DNA of 64,000 nt from Treponema saccharophilum DSM 2985 (GCF_000255555.1 NZ_AGRW01000039.1:20479-84478), one strand, 5' to 3'. Counted from the first letter of the stretch, positions 1 to 9,064 are shown. Notes: generated from the letters alone by a model not told the origin. Made by a program: numbers and translations.

Positions 1-616
1 CTCCGTATTTACGGCAGACCTCGTATTCGCGCTGCTTCGGCGTGAGTTCCGGATACTTTCTCTGAAGGTCATCCGCATAGAGGAACGTGATTTTCTGCGG
101 AAGGAACGGCTTTATCTTGTCCCACCTGTCGTAAATGAAGAATTCGACGCGCTTGAGACAGCGGTATATCTTCTCGACGACTTCCTTCAGGTGCATGACG
201 GTGCGGTCGTTCTCGTCGATTGCCATCTCCCAGTCCCACTGGTCGACGTAAAGCGAGTGGATGTTGTCCAGCTCCTCGTCGGGGCGGATTGCGTTCATGT
301 CCGTGTAGATTCCGAAATCGGGAAGAAGCCCCATCTTCGAGACCTTGACGCGCTTCCATTTCGCGAGCGAATGGACAATCTCCATCCGCTGCCCGCCCAA
401 ATCCTTGACGTCAAATGAAACCGGAACCTCGATTCCGTTCAGGTTGTCGTTCAGACCCGTTCCGCTCGGAACGAAAAGAGGAGCCGTAACGCGCGTCAGG
501 TTCAGCTCCGAAGAAAGCTCGTTCTGGAAGAAATCCTTGATTGCCATGATTGCATGCTCGGTCTCCCGCTCGCCGAGGATGCTTTCGTAAATATCGGGGA
601 TGTAAAGTTTGCTCAT
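1..616 (-). CDS. asnA: Aspartate-ammonia ligase (AsnA), 3' end cut by window edge
   Basis: Makes asparagine from aspartate, ammonia and ATP in the cytoplasm; class II aaRS-like fold. The minus strand reads from ATG at 616 (MSKLYIPDIYES) through about 205 codons without a stop and leaves the window. Recognisable AsnA segments in order are VTAPLFVPSGTGLND, VEIPVSFD-like EVPVSFDVKDLGG, VHSLAKWKRVKVSKMGLLP, GIYTDMNAIRPDE and NIHSLYVDQWDWE, the last being highly diagnostic. The upstream sequence AAGGAAACAAAG gives a ribosome site. Only the N-terminal two thirds (of about 330-340 residues) is present, so catalytic residues near the C terminus cannot be checked. Identity is from remembered family motifs, not a search. 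Confidence 0.93.
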   Translation of the reverse strand, partial: MSKLYIPDIYESILGERETEHAIMAIKDFFQNELSSELNLTRVTAPLFVPSGTGLNDNLNGIEVPVSFDVKDLGGQRMEIVHSLAKWKRVKVSKMGLLPDFGIYTDMNAIRPDEELDNIHSLYVDQWDWEMAIDENDRTVMHLKEVVEKIYRCLKRVEFFIYDRWDKIKPFLPQKITFLYADDLQRKYPELTPKQREYEVCRKYG

Positions 617-701
617 CTTTGTTTCCTTATAATAAACCGTTCGGAGATTCTAATTCTTTTGGGACGTTTTTACAATGTGAAAGGGCGCTTGCGGGGAGTT
701 T

Positions 702-1045
702 GCCGTTCTAAGTTCGGCTTGGTTGTAGCAAGCGTGCGCCGGTGCGCGGGGCGCACCTTCCGGTGTGGAGTGGGGGCGCGTAATGAAAATTTTTCTGTTC
801 TAAGTTTGCGCTTGCTGGGGCTTTTCTCGTTCTAAGTTCGGATTGGTTGGAGCAAGCGGGCGCCGGTGCGCGGGGCGCACCTTCCGTGCCCGAGTGCTGA
901 GCCTTTGCGCGTTCCAAGTCCGGATTGGTGGGAGCAAGCGGGCGCCGGTGCGCGGAGCGCACCTTCCGTGCCCGAGTGCTGAGCCTTTGCGCGTTCCAAG
1001 TCCGGATTGGCGGGAGCAAGAGGGCGACGTGGTGCGGGACGGGTG
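702..1045. repeat. Dispersed hairpin repeat cluster 1 (intergenic 617-1120)
   Basis: The 504-base gap between asnA and the nuclease gene holds no convincing gene. It contains at least three forward copies of a unit starting near GTTCTAAGTTCGG, then TTGG-TGG-AGCAAGC, then a GC-rich hairpin GGTGCGC-GGG-GCGCACC. Starts lie near 704, 830 and 930, with a partial copy near 990. The same core in reverse orientation, with a different hairpin stem (CACGTGC/GCACGTG), recurs at about 32.0-32.27 and 57.3-58.05 kb. ORFs crossing it are in-phase readings of the repeat and are not supported as genes. The function is unknown; it resembles REP/BIME-type dispersed elements in style. Confidence 0.8.
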
Positions 1046-1120
1046 AAATGGTGGATGGGTTTTCGGTAGAATAGCGGAATCTGAACAACAAAGCGAGAAA
1101 TCGTTTTCACGGGGGATTTT

Positions 1121-2203
1121 ATGGCAAAGAAAAGAAGCACAAAAAGGAAGGGAACCGGGCGGAAGAAGAAGTCGCCGCTCAGCCTTGTCGTAATCGTCGC
1201 GCTCGTCATTGCGGGAACGCTGCTTTTCGCAAAATACAAGGACGACGGGGCTTTCAAGGCGTCGGTCGATTCGACTTTCGGAAGGGTTTCGGAGAAGGCG
1301 GAAGAAATCTCCGAGATAATCGACGTCGCATCGAAGGCGGCGAAGGAAAACGCCGGGCGCATCGACGAAAATAAGGAAAAGAAGGAAGCCGAGCAGGAAA
1401 AGGCGGCGGAGCAGCCGGAAAAAACGGCGCAGAAGCCGAGGACTGCCGGAAAAATCGCGTTGCCGGACAAGCTCGAATTCCCGATGTGCGCGGGAAGCAA
1501 GAACGGAAAAGACCACCAGATACGGAATTTCGACCATTACGAAATCTGCTACAGGGAATCATACGAGCAGGCTGAATGGTCGGCATACGAGCTCCGCGCG
1601 GACATGCTCGTCAAGAACACGAACAGGACGGACGATTTCCGCGCGGACCCGAAAATCAGCACGGGCTCATCCACGCCGGAAGACTTCAAGGGAACGGGAT
1701 ACGACCGCGGGCATCTGACGCCGGCGGCAGACATGGCGTTCGACAAGAAGGCGATGAGCGAGACGTTCTACATGAGCAACATGAGCCCGCAGGCAGCTGC
1801 GTTCAACAGGGGAATATGGCAGAAGCTCGAGTCGGAAGTCCGCACGTGGACGAAGAAATTCGGGAAAGTCTACGTCGTGTCGGGGCCAATCCTCGAAAAG
1901 AGCGCGTCGAAGTACGAGAAAATCGGGAAAAGCAACGTCTCGATTCCCCAATTCTACTACAAAGTCATACTCGCGCCGCTTTACGCGGACAAGGAAGACG
2001 CGGCGAACCCGGCAGAGGCGAAGGATGTGGCGGCAATCGGCTTCCTTCTTCCGAACGACGCGTGCAAGGGAAAGAAATTCTGGGATTTTGCCTGCACCGT
2101 CGATGAAGTCGAGAGCAGGACTGGAATCGATTTCTACCCGCTCCTCGACGACGCGACCGAAAAACGGGCCGAAAGCACGTTCGACATTTCATTGTGGAAA
2201 TAG
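1121..2203 (+). CDS. Membrane-anchored DNA/RNA non-specific endonuclease (NUC1 family)
   Basis: Predicted Mg-dependent sugar-non-specific nuclease of the beta-beta-alpha-metal type. Residues 1-20 are very basic, 21-39 form one membrane helix, about 45-105 are a charged Glu/Lys/Ala linker likely to be helical, and the nuclease domain spans about 115-355. The signature YDRGHLTPAADM (DRGH near 195-198) supplies the catalytic His, and YMSNMSPQ followed by FNRGIW supplies the metal-binding Asn region. The start follows a GGGGG ribosome site. The single N-terminal anchor implies that the domain faces the periplasm or outside, fitting nutrient scavenging or DNA processing; that role is inference. 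It converges on tsaD across a shared hairpin terminator. Confidence 0.92.
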   Translation: MAKKRSTKRKGTGRKKKSPLSLVVIVALVIAGTLLFAKYKDDGAFKASVDSTFGRVSEKAEEISEIIDVASKAAKENAGRIDENKEKKEAEQEKAAEQPEKTAQKPRTAGKIALPDKLEFPMCAGSKNGKDHQIRNFDHYEICYRESYEQAEWSAYELRADMLVKNTNRTDDFRADPKISTGSSTPEDFKGTGYDRGHLTPAADMAFDKKAMSETFYMSNMSPQAAAFNRGIWQKLESEVRTWTKKFGKVYVVSGPILEKSASKYEKIGKSNVSIPQFYYKVILAPLYADKEDAANPAEAKDVAAIGFLLPNDACKGKKFWDFACTVDEVESRTGIDFYPLLDDATEKRAESTFDISLWK

Positions 2204-2220
2204 ACGGCGGAACAGCCGCG

Positions 2221-2268
2221 CAAAAAAAAACGGCGGCCGAGGGAAAATCCTTGCCGCCGTTTTTTTGG
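2221..2268. terminator. Bidirectional hairpin terminator between nuclease and tsaD
   Basis: A 14-bp G+C-rich stem (AACGGCGGCCGAGG pairing with CCTTGCCGCCGTT, one wobble/mismatch) is flanked by an A9 run on the left and a T7 run on the right. It can therefore stop transcription from both convergent genes. Confidence 0.88.
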
Positions 2269-2272
2269 CGCT

Positions 2273-3319
2273 CTACCTGCGCCCGAAATGCTCGAGGTTC
2301 GCAAGCCCGCGCTTGAACTGGGGAATGCGCGCGCATGCCGTCGTGTCGAGGGGGCTTCTGTCACCCCGCTTCAGGAACTGGTAGGCAACGCCAGCAATCA
2401 TCGCGCCGTTGTCGCCGCAAAGCTTGAGCGGCGGGAAAATGCAGTTGATGTCGGTTCGCTCCGCCAGAAGCGCGCGCAGCCTCGAATTCGCCGCGACGCC
2501 GCCGCCGGCAACGACCGTCCTAATGCCCGTATCCTCAACGGCACGGAACAGCCGCGTAATCAGCGTCCGGCACGCCGTCTCCTGGAACGCCGCGCATATA
2601 TTCGCGTCGGTTTTCTCGTATCCCTTTTTCAGGAACATGTCGGCCTGATGGATTACGGCGGTTTTCAGACCGCTGAACGAAACGTCGTAGCGGTGCTCCC
2701 CGTCATCGCCCTTGTCGAGCTTCGCTATCGGGAAACTGAACGATTTTGGGTCTCCGTCCTTCGCTATCCTGTCGATTACGGCGCCGCCCGGATATCCGAG
2801 CCCGTAGAATTTCGAAACCTTGTCGAACGCCTCGCCCACGCTGTCGTCAATCGTCGTCCCCAGCACCTCGAGGTCGTCGAACGAATTCACCTTCGCGATG
2901 ATGGAATGCCCGCCGGACACGAGAAGCCCGATGTACGGGTACTGGATGTCGTTGACGAGATGCGCCGCGTACATGTGCCCGAGCATGTGGTTCACCGCGA
3001 GGAACGGCTTTCCCGTCGCCCACGCAAGCGTCTTCCCGAACGTAAGCCCGACGAGAAGCGAGCCCATGAGCCCCGGCCTGTTCGTCGCCGCAATCGCGTC
3101 GATATCGTCGAGGGAAAGCTCCGCCTCGCGCAGCGCCTGCCTGACGACCGGCAGAATCCACTCGGCGTGCTTCCTCGAAGCTATTTCCGGGACGACGCCC
3201 TTGTAGACCTGATGGAACGGAATCTGTGTCGCCACGACATTGCTTATGATGTTCTTTCCGTCCTCGACAATGGCGCACGCCGTCTCATCGCATGATGATT
3301 CTATTCCAAGAATTTTCAT
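2273..3319 (-). CDS. tsaD: tRNA N6-adenosine threonylcarbamoyltransferase TsaD
   Basis: Transfers the threonylcarbamoyl group to A37 of ANN-decoding tRNAs together with TsaB/TsaE, giving t6A. The protein begins MKILGIESSCDETACAIV, the family's N-terminal ATPase-fold signature. It continues with HAEWILP, TNRPGLMGSLLVG, the metal-binding HMLGHMYA (His residues near 108-112), LVSGGHS, GGAVIDRIA, FSGLKTAV and GGGVAANSRLR. Length 348 is normal. A GGAGAG ribosome site lies just before the ATG. It lies 72 bases downstream of the deacetylase gene on the same strand and may be co-transcribed with it. TsaB and TsaE are not in this window. Confidence 0.97.
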   Translation of the reverse strand: MKILGIESSCDETACAIVEDGKNIISNVVATQIPFHQVYKGVVPEIASRKHAEWILPVVRQALREAELSLDDIDAIAATNRPGLMGSLLVGLTFGKTLAWATGKPFLAVNHMLGHMYAAHLVNDIQYPYIGLLVSGGHSIIAKVNSFDDLEVLGTTIDDSVGEAFDKVSKFYGLGYPGGAVIDRIAKDGDPKSFSFPIAKLDKGDDGEHRYDVSFSGLKTAVIHQADMFLKKGYEKTDANICAAFQETACRTLITRLFRAVEDTGIRTVVAGGGVAANSRLRALLAERTDINCIFPPLKLCGDNGAMIAGVAYQFLKRGDRSPLDTTACARIPQFKRGLANLEHFGRR

Positions 3320-3391
3320 TGTACTCTCCGATTTTTTAAACCGCCCCGGAACATCCCGTTGTCGGGCCGGTCCGTTTATTTCCGAACATTT

Positions 3392-4375
3392 CTATTGAAG
3401 CAGGGCGCTCGGAAGCACGAACGTGTATCCGGACACCACGAGATACGGATACATCTCCGAAAGAAGCTCGGGAAGGATTCCCACGCTCTTGTCGATGTGG
3501 CCTATCATAAGCGCGCTTCCGTGCCTGTTCGCGTACGCAAGCCCCTCGTATATCCGCGAAAGGATTTTCCCGCGGTCGATTTCGTTGTCAAGATACGGCG
3601 CGGTCCGCTCGACGAAGCGGACGTCAAGCTCAAGCGCAGCCTCGTGCGCCATCGTCCGCGGCGTCGTCCGCGAGTCGAGAAAATATATCCCGCGGTTTTT
3701 GCAGACCTCAAGGACAGCCCCGATTTTTATCACGTTCGCCGTGATGAGCGAGCCTTCGTGATTGTTGATTCCCACAACGCCGCCGCCAAGCTCATCGACA
3801 TTCGAATCGACGATTTCGGAAATCTCGCGCGTGTTCATCAAAGCCGTGACAGCTTTCGGCCCGGGGTCAAGCTGAAGGTTCTCCGCCTGCATCGGCTGAT
3901 GGAGAATCAGCTCCCTGCCCGAAGCGCGCACGGCATCGGCGCATTCCTTTGAATTCTGCAACCCGGGAAGGACGGCAACGGCAAAAGGAAACGGAAGCTC
4001 TATGTATTTCGACAAATGCTCGGTGCTCTGCCCCGCGTCGTCGAACACGAACGAAATCCGCGCGCCATCCGCCGCCTTGGGGATGTCGAACGGAGATTTC
4101 TCCGGCACGTCCTCCTCGCCTTTTTCCGGAGGCAGGACGCCGGGATTTTTTTCCTCGCCGCCGATTTTCTCGTCGAACGGATTCATCATCCTGATTTCTT
4201 CCGTATTGTTCGGAACGGGAGCCTCATCCTTCGAGCCGCCGCCCGACGAGGATATGTACGCGCTCAACGCGAAGACGGCAACGCAAATAGCGACGACAGC
4301 CGCAACGAGGACAGCTATTTTCTTGCGCTCGCTGAACCAAGTGCGCCCGTCCTGATTTGAATTCTTTTCTTCCAT
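3392..4375 (-). CDS. Divergent polysaccharide deacetylase family protein (YibQ-like)
   Basis: Contains a cytoplasmic head rich in charged residues (MEEKNSNQDGR...ERKK), one membrane helix at about 19-40, a Pro/Glu/Lys-rich linker and a C-terminal NodB-like barrel from about residue 105. The domain starts ISFVFDDAGQS, where the DD is the usual metal-site aspartate pair. It continues FPFAVAVLPGLQNS, ELILHQPMQ, GVVGINNHEGSLIT (the NNH-type motif of the divergent branch) and FLDSRTTPRT. The role is presumably in envelope glycan processing outside the cytoplasmic membrane; the substrate is unknown. No clear Shine-Dalgarno precedes the ATG. It is first in a possible two-gene unit with tsaD. Confidence 0.85.
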   Translation of the reverse strand: MEEKNSNQDGRTWFSERKKIAVLVAAVVAICVAVFALSAYISSSGGGSKDEAPVPNNTEEIRMMNPFDEKIGGEEKNPGVLPPEKGEEDVPEKSPFDIPKAADGARISFVFDDAGQSTEHLSKYIELPFPFAVAVLPGLQNSKECADAVRASGRELILHQPMQAENLQLDPGPKAVTALMNTREISEIVDSNVDELGGGVVGINNHEGSLITANVIKIGAVLEVCKNRGIYFLDSRTTPRTMAHEAALELDVRFVERTAPYLDNEIDRGKILSRIYEGLAYANRHGSALMIGHIDKSVGILPELLSEMYPYLVVSGYTFVLPSALLQ

Positions 4376-4571
4376 AAAAAACGATTTGGCGGATTTCTCT
4401 AAAACCCGTCATTCCCGAAAAAAATTGAGACGCCGGAAAAACGAGGAATTCCCCGCGCCACCCATGAGTGAGCGCCCGGAAAAGAAACCGGACGGCTTTA
4501 TTCTAGTCTCTTTGCGCCCTTTCGACAACTTTAGTTCGCCATATCGTCCTTGCCCGGATTTCGGATATAGC

Positions 4572-4604
4572 AAAAAAAACGGGGCTCCGCACGTGCGGAA
4601 CCCC
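4572..4604 (-). terminator. Terminator of the sigma-factor gene
   Basis: The sequence GGGGCTCCGCAC/GTGCGGAACCCC forms a 12-bp stem with one mismatch. On the minus strand it is followed by a U8 run. It lies 27 bases past the sigma-factor stop codon. Confidence 0.85.
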
Positions 4605-4630
4605 GAGAGGAAGAAAAAAATGGAAAAAAC

Positions 4631-5443
4631 TCAGACGGCGCAAGCCATGCGAAGTTTCTTTACGGCCCGCATTTCCATCTGTCTTACTGTTTCAGTCGAC
4701 ACGCCGAGACTCGTGCTGAGCTCGCGGAGCGTCGAAGGATGCTGGCGGTGCGCGAAATTGTACCTGCCGTATATGACGAGCCTCTCCTTTTCGGGGAGGA
4801 CGTTCAGCATATCCGCGACATTGCCCTGCATCTCCTTGCTGAGGTACATCTCCTCAGGATTGTATGTCATGTCGGGAATCAGCTCGCCGACCGTCTCGTG
4901 CCCGTCCTCAAGGCATTCCGCGTCGAGGCTGGAGAACGAATACGAGCACGCAAGCGCATCGGCGACCTCATCGCGCCCGAGTCCGAGCATCGACGCAAGC
5001 TCGTCGACGTTCGCGTCGCGCCCGTTTTTCTGGTTGAACGCAGCCTGCAGCGAGGAAATCTGGCGGAGCATCTCCTCCTTCCGGTGCGGTATGTCGATTA
5101 TGGAAGTTTTGTTGTGCACGAACCGCAGCATGTACTGGAAAATCCACGTGTACGCGTACGTTGAGAAGCGCGTGTTGAACGAATAATGGTACTTGCGCGC
5201 CGCGCTCATAAGCCCGAGGTTGCCTTCCTGGATGAGATCCATCACGGAGAATTTGTGCGACACGCTGAATTTCCGCGCGACGCTGACGACAAGGCGGAGG
5301 TTGCAGTTCACCAGCCTCCTGAACGCAGCCTGGTCGCCCGCCTCGATTCTGCGCGAAAGCTCCTCTTCTTCCTTGACGCCGAGAAGCGCGTACTTCTGGA
5401 TTTCCTTTATATAAGACTTGTAGATTTCGATTTCTTCGTTCAT
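4631..5443 (-). CDS. Short sigma-70 family RNA polymerase sigma factor
   Basis: Directs RNA polymerase to a promoter subset. Region 1.2 is at about 5-40 (IYKSYIKEIQKYALL). Region 2 includes LRLVVSVARKFSV, MDLIQEGNLGLMSAARKYHY and TRFSTYAYTWIFQYMLRFV, followed by a region 3-like segment (RKEEMLRQISSLQAAF). Region 4 has the helix-turn-helix TLRELSTSLGVSTETVRQMEMRA near the C terminus. At about 270 residues it lacks the long region 1.1 and the non-conserved insert of housekeeping RpoD, so it is probably an alternative (group 2/3) factor. The start at 5443 is chosen because GGAG sits six bases upstream; an in-frame ATG at 5455 would add four residues. Its regulon is unknown. Confidence 0.9.
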   Translation of the reverse strand: MNEEIEIYKSYIKEIQKYALLGVKEEEELSRRIEAGDQAAFRRLVNCNLRLVVSVARKFSVSHKFSVMDLIQEGNLGLMSAARKYHYSFNTRFSTYAYTWIFQYMLRFVHNKTSIIDIPHRKEEMLRQISSLQAAFNQKNGRDANVDELASMLGLGRDEVADALACSYSFSSLDAECLEDGHETVGELIPDMTYNPEEMYLSKEMQGNVADMLNVLPEKERLVIYGRYNFAHRQHPSTLRELSTSLGVSTETVRQMEMRAVKKLRMACAV

Positions 5444-5741
5444 TTTCAACTCCATTTTTTTTCGCTCTTATCAAATATGTTATGAATAGTTACATGCATT
5501 TTCCGTGCCAACATACAAAATGAAGTCCATTTTTTAGAAAAAATGTCGAATTTTAACGCATCTTAAGCATCTTTCAATAAATTTCGCAAAAAAAAGGTGT
5601 ATAAAAAACAATACTGTCAAAAAAATCATACAGCATCTTTTCGCGCACACTGTTCAAAAAATCATAACAAACGGGTAGAATTGCTGGCTGACGGGGGCGG
5701 AATCTGATGTTCCCGCGATTTTTATCCATATGGAGAGAAAA

Positions 5742-6347
5742 ATGTACATAACGTGCTTGGATTTGGAGGGCGTTCTTGTGCCCGAGATTTGGATTGCATT
5801 CGCCGAGGAGTCGGGAATTCCCGAGCTTCGGAGAACCACCCGCGACGAGCCGGATTACGACAAGCTGATGAAGTGGAGAATCGGAATCCTCCGCGAGCAC
5901 AAGCTGACGCTCCGCGACATCCAGAACACAATCGCGAAAATCGACCCGCTTCCCGGCGCGAAGGAATTCATGGACGCGCTGAGGAGCGAATGCCAGACCG
6001 TCATCATATCCGACACGTTCGAGCAGTTCGCCGCACCGCTGATGAAAAAGCTCGGGCAGCCGACGATTTTCTGCAACTCGCTCGAAGTCGACAAGGACGG
6101 ATTCATCACAAGCCACAAGATGAGATGCGAGAAGTCGAAGCTCACCACGGTGCGCGCTCTCCAGTCGATAGGATTCGAGACAATCGCGTCGGGCGACAGC
6201 TACAACGACCTCGCTATGATTCAGGCGAGCAAGGCCGGCTTCCTTTTCCGCACGACCGACAAGATAAAGGCGGACTACCCCGACCTCCCCACGTTCACGG
6301 AATACTCGGAGCTTCTCGGCGCAATCCGCGAGCAGCTCAAGAAATAG
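5742..6347 (+). CDS. thrH: Bifunctional phosphoserine phosphatase / homoserine phosphotransferase ThrH
   Basis: HAD-superfamily enzyme that dephosphorylates phosphoserine and can move phosphate to homoserine. The sequence is close to remembered ThrH throughout: CLDLEGVLVPEIWIAFAEESGI (nucleophile Asp in the DxE-type motif I), MKWRIGILREHKLTL, VIISDTFEQFAAPLMKKLGQP (motif II), KSK around residue 135 (motif III) and GDSYNDLAMI (motif IV). Length 201 is typical. The ATG at 5742 is preferred over 5730: it has GGAGAG four bases upstream, and its N terminus aligns with the family start. A strong terminator follows at once, so it is a single-gene unit. Confidence 0.93.
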   Translation: MYITCLDLEGVLVPEIWIAFAEESGIPELRRTTRDEPDYDKLMKWRIGILREHKLTLRDIQNTIAKIDPLPGAKEFMDALRSECQTVIISDTFEQFAAPLMKKLGQPTIFCNSLEVDKDGFITSHKMRCEKSKLTTVRALQSIGFETIASGDSYNDLAMIQASKAGFLFRTTDKIKADYPDLPTFTEYSELLGAIREQLKK

Positions 6348-6358
6348 CGAAGGATTTT

Positions 6359-6394
6359 CCCCGCCGGAGGATTTTCCGGCGGGGATTTTTTTTT
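6359..6394 (+). terminator. Terminator after thrH
   Basis: Perfect stem CCCCGCCGGA / TCCGGCGGGG with a six-base loop, followed by ATTTTTTTTT. Confidence 0.95.
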
Positions 6395-6517
6395 GCTTAA
6401 GCCTGAAAAAACGGTTGATTCGGGTTTTGCCATGCAGAATTCGTTTCAGCATCCCGCCGATTGAGATTCCGAAACGGGTTCGGGATGACGAAGGAAAAAT
6501 CAGGACGGGGCGTTTTT

Positions 6518-7306
6518 TCAGTCGGAATCGTCGCCGCGGAGGACGGAAACCTCGCGCTCGGACAACTCGCGGTACGAGCCGAGCGGAATCGACGCGTCGA
6601 GCTTGAGCGCGCCCATCGCGACGCGCTTGAGGTAGACGACCTCGTTTCCGAGCTGCGCGAACATCCGCTTCACCTGATGGAATTTCCCCTCGTAAATCGT
6701 GAGAAGGCAGTCGGCTTTCTCGGACGAATTCTCCATCTCGAAATCGGCGAATTCAAGCTCGGCGGGAAGCGCGTCGAACCCGTCCTCGTTCCCCTCCCTG
6801 TCGACGAAAAACCCGCGCGCGAATTTCTCAACATAGGCGGCCTTCCCGCTTTCGTCGAGGGAATCGCGGAGGGCGACGGCGTACGTTTTGGGAACATGCG
6901 TCTTCGGGGCGAGAAGCCGGTGGGTCAGCGCGCCGTCGGTGGTGATTATGAGAAGCCCCTCCGTGTCGATGTCGAGCCGCCCCATGCAGTGGAGGTCGCC
7001 GCCTAGGAATTTGTGGCGGACGGAGTCGTCGAGCAAATCGAAAACGGTCCGGTGCTCGCCGTCCCTGTTCGCGCACACGACGTCGCGGCATTTGTTCATC
7101 ATGATGTAGACGTCGCGCTGCAATTTTATCTCCACGCCGTCAACGAGAACCGTGTCGGAGCCTATCCGAATCTGCATTCCCGGGTCGAACGCCGCCTTTC
7201 CGTTGACGACGACGAAGCCGCCGCGCATGAGCTTCTTGACGTCCTTCCGCGAGCCGAAGCCGTGGTGCGAGAGTATCTTGTCTATTCTTTCACAATCGTT
7301 AGCCAT
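6518..7306 (-). CDS. rsuA: RsuA-family 16S rRNA pseudouridine synthase
   Basis: Isomerises a uridine in small-subunit rRNA (U516 in E. coli RsuA). The S4-like RNA-binding domain is at about 5-55 (ERIDKILSHHGFGSRKDV..MRGGFVVVNGK). The catalytic domain follows, with GRLDIDTEGLLIITTDG holding the catalytic Asp, then HRLLAPKTHVPKTYAV and EGKFHQVKRMFAQLGNEV, a motif that favours RsuA over RluB/E/F. Length 262 is a little longer than usual because of an acidic insertion near 175-200. There is no Shine-Dalgarno; a TAATCT box seven bases before the ATG may mean a leaderless message. The exact rRNA target is inferred. Confidence 0.88.
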   Translation of the reverse strand: MANDCERIDKILSHHGFGSRKDVKKLMRGGFVVVNGKAAFDPGMQIRIGSDTVLVDGVEIKLQRDVYIMMNKCRDVVCANRDGEHRTVFDLLDDSVRHKFLGGDLHCMGRLDIDTEGLLIITTDGALTHRLLAPKTHVPKTYAVALRDSLDESGKAAYVEKFARGFFVDREGNEDGFDALPAELEFADFEMENSSEKADCLLTIYEGKFHQVKRMFAQLGNEVVYLKRVAMGALKLDASIPLGSYRELSEREVSVLRGDDSD

Positions 7307-7417
7307 GGCGACGAGATTACCACGATTCGCCGCAATCGGGAATGTCCCGCGCGCGGCAGAAAAAATCAGCGCGCAAAAAAAACGCCCGCGGACTGTTCTC
7401 GCGGGCGCGGGACGGGA

Positions 7418-8770
7418 TTATCTCTCGTCAATAGGAACGTACGTGCGCTCCTGGCATATGCTTTTGTATCCGGGGCGGTAGATTCTTCCGCCGGCGACAA
7501 TCTCCTCGATTCGGTGCGCGCTCCATCCGGCGATTCGGCTCACCGCAAACAGCGGCGTGAAAAGCTCTCGCGGAATCCCGAGCATCGAATACACGAAGCC
7601 GGAATACAAGTCGACGTTGGCGCAAATGCGTTTCGCGTCGCCCTTCTTCTCGTAAAGAACTTCCGGGCCGATTCTCTCTATCGTCTTGTACAGCTCGAAT
7701 TCCTCGTTCAGCCCCTTCACCTCGGCAAGATGCGCCGCCTTGTCGCGAAGGAGGGACGCGCGCGGGTCGTTCACCGTGTAGACGGCGTGCCCGAGGCCGT
7801 AAATCAGCCCCGTGCGGTTGAACGCCTCCTTGTTGACGATTTTCCGGAGATACTCGCGGACCTCGTTCTCGTTCGACCAGTCCTTCACGTTCGCCTTCAC
7901 GTCGTCCATCATCTCCATGACCTGGATGTTCGCGCCGCCGTGACGCCGACCCTTGAGGGAGCCGACAGCCGCAGCCATCGCCGAATACGTGTCGGTATCA
8001 GACGAGGAAACGACGTGCACGGTGAAAGACGAGTTGTTTCCGCCGCCGTGCTCCGCGTGGAGGATAAGCACGAGGTCGAGAAGCTTCGCCTCCTCGTCCG
8101 TATACGATTTGTCGTTCCGAATGAGGCGAAGGAAATTCTCCGCCGTGGAAAGCTCGGGGAGCGGGTTGTGTATGTACATCGACTTTCCGTCGTAGAACCG
8201 CCTTTTTGCCTGGTATGCGTATGCCGCGAGCGTCGAGAAGCGGGAGACAAGCTCGATGCACTGGCGGAGTATGTTCGAAATGCTCCTGTCCTCGGGGTTC
8301 GCATCGTATGAATAGGACGCGAGGACGCCGCGGGCAAGCTTGTTCATGATGTCGCTCGAAGGCGCCTTCATAATCATGTCTTCCGTGAAGTTGTCGGGAA
8401 GGTTCCGCTTCGCGCCGAGGAGCGTGCGGAAATTGTCCAGAGCCTCGTGTGTCGGAAGCTCGCCGAAAAGAAGGAGGTAGACGCACTGCTCGTAGGCGAA
8501 CTGGTTAGTCTTCTCTGCGTCGCGAATCAAATCCTCTACGTTGTATCCGCGGTAAATGAGCCTTCCAGGGATGGCAACCTTCTGACCGTCCTGCATCTCG
8601 TAACCGACGACATCGCCGACGCTCGTCAACCCGACGAGAACTCCGGTTCCGTTCGAATTTCGGAGACCGCGCTTGACGTCGAATTTCTGGTAAAGGTTTT
8701 GGTCGATTGGGTCGTTGCGCTCAGCAAGCATTGACAGCCGCCCGATGAATAAACTCTCGTTGTCAGACAT
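7418..8770 (-). CDS. gltA: Citrate synthase
   Basis: Condenses oxaloacetate and acetyl-CoA. Key segments are PGRLIYRGYNVEDLI, VYLLLFGELPTHEAL, LDLVLILHAEHGGGNNSSF (first catalytic His), RHGGANIQVMEMM, IYGLGHAVYTVNDPRA (second catalytic His) and NVDLYSGFVYSMLGIPRELFTPLFAVSRIAGWSAHRIEE (catalytic Asp and C-terminal signature). About 450 residues, in the bacterial range but with a longer N terminus. The start at 8770 has GGAGG eight bases upstream; the longer frame to 8803 is unlikely. No other TCA genes flank it, so an anaplerotic or glutamate-making role is plausible inference. Confidence 0.93.
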   Translation of the reverse strand: MSDNESLFIGRLSMLAERNDPIDQNLYQKFDVKRGLRNSNGTGVLVGLTSVGDVVGYEMQDGQKVAIPGRLIYRGYNVEDLIRDAEKTNQFAYEQCVYLLLFGELPTHEALDNFRTLLGAKRNLPDNFTEDMIMKAPSSDIMNKLARGVLASYSYDANPEDRSISNILRQCIELVSRFSTLAAYAYQAKRRFYDGKSMYIHNPLPELSTAENFLRLIRNDKSYTDEEAKLLDLVLILHAEHGGGNNSSFTVHVVSSSDTDTYSAMAAAVGSLKGRRHGGANIQVMEMMDDVKANVKDWSNENEVREYLRKIVNKEAFNRTGLIYGLGHAVYTVNDPRASLLRDKAAHLAEVKGLNEEFELYKTIERIGPEVLYEKKGDAKRICANVDLYSGFVYSMLGIPRELFTPLFAVSRIAGWSAHRIEEIVAGGRIYRPGYKSICQERTYVPIDER

Positions 8771-8821
8771 TTTTAGTACCTCCGGTTTCTCTCTGTTCCG
8801 CAAAAGGGCAACACGTAACGC

Positions 8822-8898
8822 ACACCCGATTTATGCAAAATATGCATAAATATGCAAAACATTATCGACGTTTTTCAATAATTATACATAATTGAAAA
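8822..8898 (-). promoter_or_regulatory. Candidate gltA promoter with inverted repeat over the -10 box
   Basis: In the 324-base gap before gltA a TATAAT box (8886-8881, minus strand) lies inside TTTTCAAT-N11-ATTGAAAA (8872-8898). Nearer the gene, TTTTGCATA occurs twice flanking TATGCATA (about 8832-8860). Palindromes placed on and just after a -10 box look like repressor sites. No good -35 is obvious. Confidence 0.45.
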
Positions 8899-9028
8899 CC
8901 TCTATTCAACAATAAGAGCGCGCAAGGCCGTCATAAAATTCCTGTGGCGGCGAAGAAAAAAAACGCACAAAGACCCCGCCGCACAAGGAGAAGCCGAAGT
9001 GATTCGCGAGAAAAATTTGCGGGAAACG

Positions 9029-9064
9029 AAAAAAAGGGCTGCCCGAACGTATTGGACAACCCTT
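9029..9064 (-). terminator. Terminator of the sugar-transport/GH32 operon
   Basis: On the minus strand AAGGGTTGTCC pairs with GGGCAGCCCTT (two wobbles) and is followed by U7. It lies about 30 bases past the GH32 stop. Confidence 0.85.

Noticed and set aside
800..1537. Minus-strand ORFs across the first repeat cluster into the nuclease gene
   Set aside because: They are repeat translation plus antisense of the nuclease; no supporting motif.
7013..8311. Long plus-strand ORF (432 codons) opposite citrate synthase and the pseudouridine synthase
   Set aside because: It is the antisense reading of G+C-rich real genes; Arg/Val-rich, no motif, no ribosome site.
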